Program-made: the position numbers and the translations under genes
Source of the DNA: Parabacteroides acidifaciens
GTDB lineage: Bacteria > Bacteroidota > Bacteroidia > Bacteroidales > Tannerellaceae
DNA: 64,000 nt
Assembly: GCF_003363715.1 (NCBI RefSeq)
Contig: NZ_QREV01000003.1
Coordinates: forward strand, 118,619 to 182,618
Direction of reading: 5' to 3'
Notes under the pieces: model-generated
The model's database searches: none
Seen by the model: only the letters and a program-made list of their open reading frames with translations
Told to the model about the DNA's origin: nothing
Part shown: one piece after another, positions 62,264-64,000 of the stretch
Numbering within the stretch: the stretch's first letter is position 1
Layout of the letters: each line of letters opens with the position of its first letter

Positions 62264-63256
62264 ATGAACTCAAAAAGCCTGATACGTAACATCGCTTTGC
62301 TGACTTTTTTCGCTGTCGTCAGTTTCATGACCTCATGTGTCCGGGAGGAAATGCCGGAATGTAGTTTATATGTCCAGTTTAAATACGACTATAATATGCT
62401 TTTTACGGATGCATTCTATACCCAAGTGGATAAGGTGGAGCTTTATGTTTTCGATAAAGATGGCAAATTCCTGTTCCGGCAAACGGAGGAGGGCGATGCG
62501 TTGGCTACGGGTAATTACCGGATGGAAGTCAAACTGCCTGTCGGGGAATACCAGTTTCTGGCGTGGGCAGGTGCGCATAACTCGTACGACATTGCCTCCG
62601 CAAAGGGAGAGTCTGATATTACAGAAATGAAACTGAAGCTGAAACGTGAACAGTCCCGTATTATTGACAAGGAACTGGAACCGCTTTGGCATGGCGGGAT
62701 TAACCATGTAGAGTTTACCGGGAAGACAAATCAGACGGAAGTAATAAGCCTGATAAAGAATACGAACAAAGTGCGCTTCGTGTTTCAAGGATATTCCCAA
62801 GGGAAAGCAGATAACAGTTCCTCCGGAACCTGGAACTTGAATGTGAATGATTATAGCTATGAAATTGTCGAGTCGAACGGTTATATGGCGTACGACAATT
62901 CGTTGCTGGACGACGATGCCTTGAGTTACCGGCCTTATTATGAAGAACAAAAGAATACTTCGGCAGCAGTGGTCGAACTAAACACGATGCGCCTCATGGA
63001 GGACCGGCATACCCGTTTTACTGTGACCGAAAAGGCAACCGGAAAGAAGGTCTTCGATATCAACCTGATCGACTACCTTGCCATGACCGCAATGGAAGGT
63101 TACAGCCGGAAGGTACAGGAATATCTTGACCGTGAGGATGAATACAAAATCGTCTTTTTCTTTGCCGACTCTTCTTCCTCCTCCGATTTGTGGCAAGCCC
63201 TGCAGATTCAAATTAATGGTTGGACCTGGTACCTTCAAACTGAAGGCGGGATGTGA
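62264..63256 (+). CDS. Mfa2/FimB-family fimbrial anchor
   Basis: The protein (about 330 residues) is a lipoprotein (lipobox MTSC in SFMTSCVREE) of the FimB/Mfa2 family, which anchors fimbriae to the outer membrane and limits their length. The conserved N-terminal part has ECSLYVQFKYDYNMLFTDAF, KVELYVFDKDGKFL and YQFLAWAG. The C-terminus is LWQALQIQINGWTWYLQ, nearly the same as the major subunit's end. The start at 62264 directly gives the lipoprotein signal. It is the last gene of the operon. Confidence 0.85.
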   Translation: MNSKSLIRNIALLTFFAVVSFMTSCVREEMPECSLYVQFKYDYNMLFTDAFYTQVDKVELYVFDKDGKFLFRQTEEGDALATGNYRMEVKLPVGEYQFLAWAGAHNSYDIASAKGESDITEMKLKLKREQSRIIDKELEPLWHGGINHVEFTGKTNQTEVISLIKNTNKVRFVFQGYSQGKADNSSSGTWNLNVNDYSYEIVESNGYMAYDNSLLDDDALSYRPYYEEQKNTSAAVVELNTMRLMEDRHTRFTVTEKATGKKVFDINLIDYLAMTAMEGYSRKVQEYLDREDEYKIVFFFADSSSSSDLWQALQIQINGWTWYLQTEGGM

Positions 63257-63298
63257 TTTGGTTAAGTCAACCAGATGAAGCTTTAAAATGAAAATAAT

Positions 63299-63805
63299 AC
63301 AATAACCCCCTTTTTTGACCCTTTTTCTATTTCATCCGAAAAGTCAGTCCATTTTGAATTGACTTTTTTCAAGTATTTAGCCTTCTTTTCCGACAATAGT
63401 CCGGATGAGCTGCGGAGGTCTTTCTTAAAAGTGTCCTTTTTGATTGCCGAAAACCGGAAACACTGGCAAAGTGATAAAGCTTAACTCCCGGAGAATCGAA
63501 TATTTGAAAATAAAACGGACGGCGTTCCGAATATCTCAAGGAAATTAGGGGTCTTTTTTGCCCTTACAACGGTCCTTTTTCCAATTACGACCGTCCAAAT
63601 CGCCATTACGACCGTGCTAATCTTCGCGAGGTGCCGAGTGCACTACACATTAGCACGGTCACAATGGCAAAGAGGACGGTCGTAATTGTTGAAAACGCTC
63701 CAAAAAGCGGAAAAAGTCCCTTTTTGAGGCCAAAAAAGTGGATTAACATTTGTTCTGTTTTGGATGTCTTTCGAATCTGAAAAAGGAGTTTTTTACAATA
63801 AGCCC
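63299..63805 (-). repeat. 507-bp intergenic repeat, copy B
   Basis: On the minus strand this block corresponds to copy A at 41617-42123, with the same total length. The best part (63439-63498) has 57 of 60 matching bases. The middle differs: here the GACGGTCGT motif lies in one long palindrome instead of tandem repeats. It begins and ends with the same GGG-TTATTGT type sequences. It lies just after the fimbrial operon. Confidence 0.85.
63583..63687. repeat. 39-bp long palindrome at the centre of copy B
   Basis: The arms 63583-63621 and 63649-63687 pair at 33 of 39 positions around a 27-nt loop. Each arm holds two ACGACCGT-like motifs, the same core as in copy A. Confidence 0.85.
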
Positions 63806-64000
63806 TATGCATTATCTACTTTTTTAGAGACTGAATGGATCCTTTAAGTCTGATTATATGATAATATAAATATAGGCTGTTGATTCTGCAAAAGTGAATA
63901 AGATTTTCTCCCTGTCTCGTACATTATATAGTAATAGGAATCCTTGATTTTCCAGCCGTTTCGATAGTCGAAAAAAGTTTCCCCCGTAACTCTCAGCATT
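63806..64000. other. Right edge of the window
   Basis: About 195 AT-rich bases follow the repeat copy. I see no gene or clear signal; a promoter of an outside gene may lie here. Confidence 0.3.

Overview
The window is Bacteroidales chromosome, most likely Parabacteroides or a close relative. The support is: TAnnTTTG-type -7 promoter boxes before many genes, SusC/SusD porin genes, the type IX secretion protein SprA next to ruvA, Mfa-type fimbriae, and Bacteroides-style conjugative and mobilizable elements. No rRNA or tRNA gene was recognised.

The left 28 kb is accessory DNA in layers. Positions 1 to about 11.56 kb are the integrase end of a conjugative element: a DUF3408 gene, a sigma-like gene, a pair of helix-turn-helix genes, and two tandem tyrosine recombinases. 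Between these lies an AT-rich four-gene operon on the minus strand (7898 to 3030) that joins an AbiL/RloAB-type ATPase-TOPRIM pair to a SIR2-HerA pair; all four reading frames overlap. From about 11.56 to 25.8 kb is a second, mobilizable element. It begins with the C-terminal stub of an integrase gene, which suggests that the conjugative element inserted into it. It carries a second copy of the helix-turn-helix pair, a DUF2971 gene, a VapE-like helicase, a TOPRIM primase, MobC, a relaxase, a broken RteC-like gene, an acetyltransferase/HAD pair with an AraC regulator, and a two-gene operon of an AlbA_2/ATPase protein and a single-chain PARIS-like ATPase-TOPRIM protein. A candidate small RNA follows. 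From 25.8 to 28.4 kb are a DUF1349 lipoprotein-like gene, an oxidoreductase with a divergent HxlR regulator, and a scar of gene fragments (AlbA_2 and RsgA).

The right 36 kb is mostly core genome: dxs-trkA-trkH, ruvA, sprA, a SusC/SusD pair with a structured leader, hisH-hisA-hisF-hisIE-ftsE, lysC, lysA, a membrane glycosyltransferase, and a four-gene Mfa-type fimbrial operon. Two 507-bp copies of an unnamed intergenic repeat, in opposite orientation, lie at 41.6 and 63.3 kb and flank this 21-kb stretch.

The most promising material is the fused RloAB plus SIR2-HerA operon, the AlbA_2 plus single-chain PARIS operon with its downstream RNA candidate, the phased repeats that look like an operator and a replication origin in the mobilizable element, and the 507-bp repeat with its GACGGTCGT centre.
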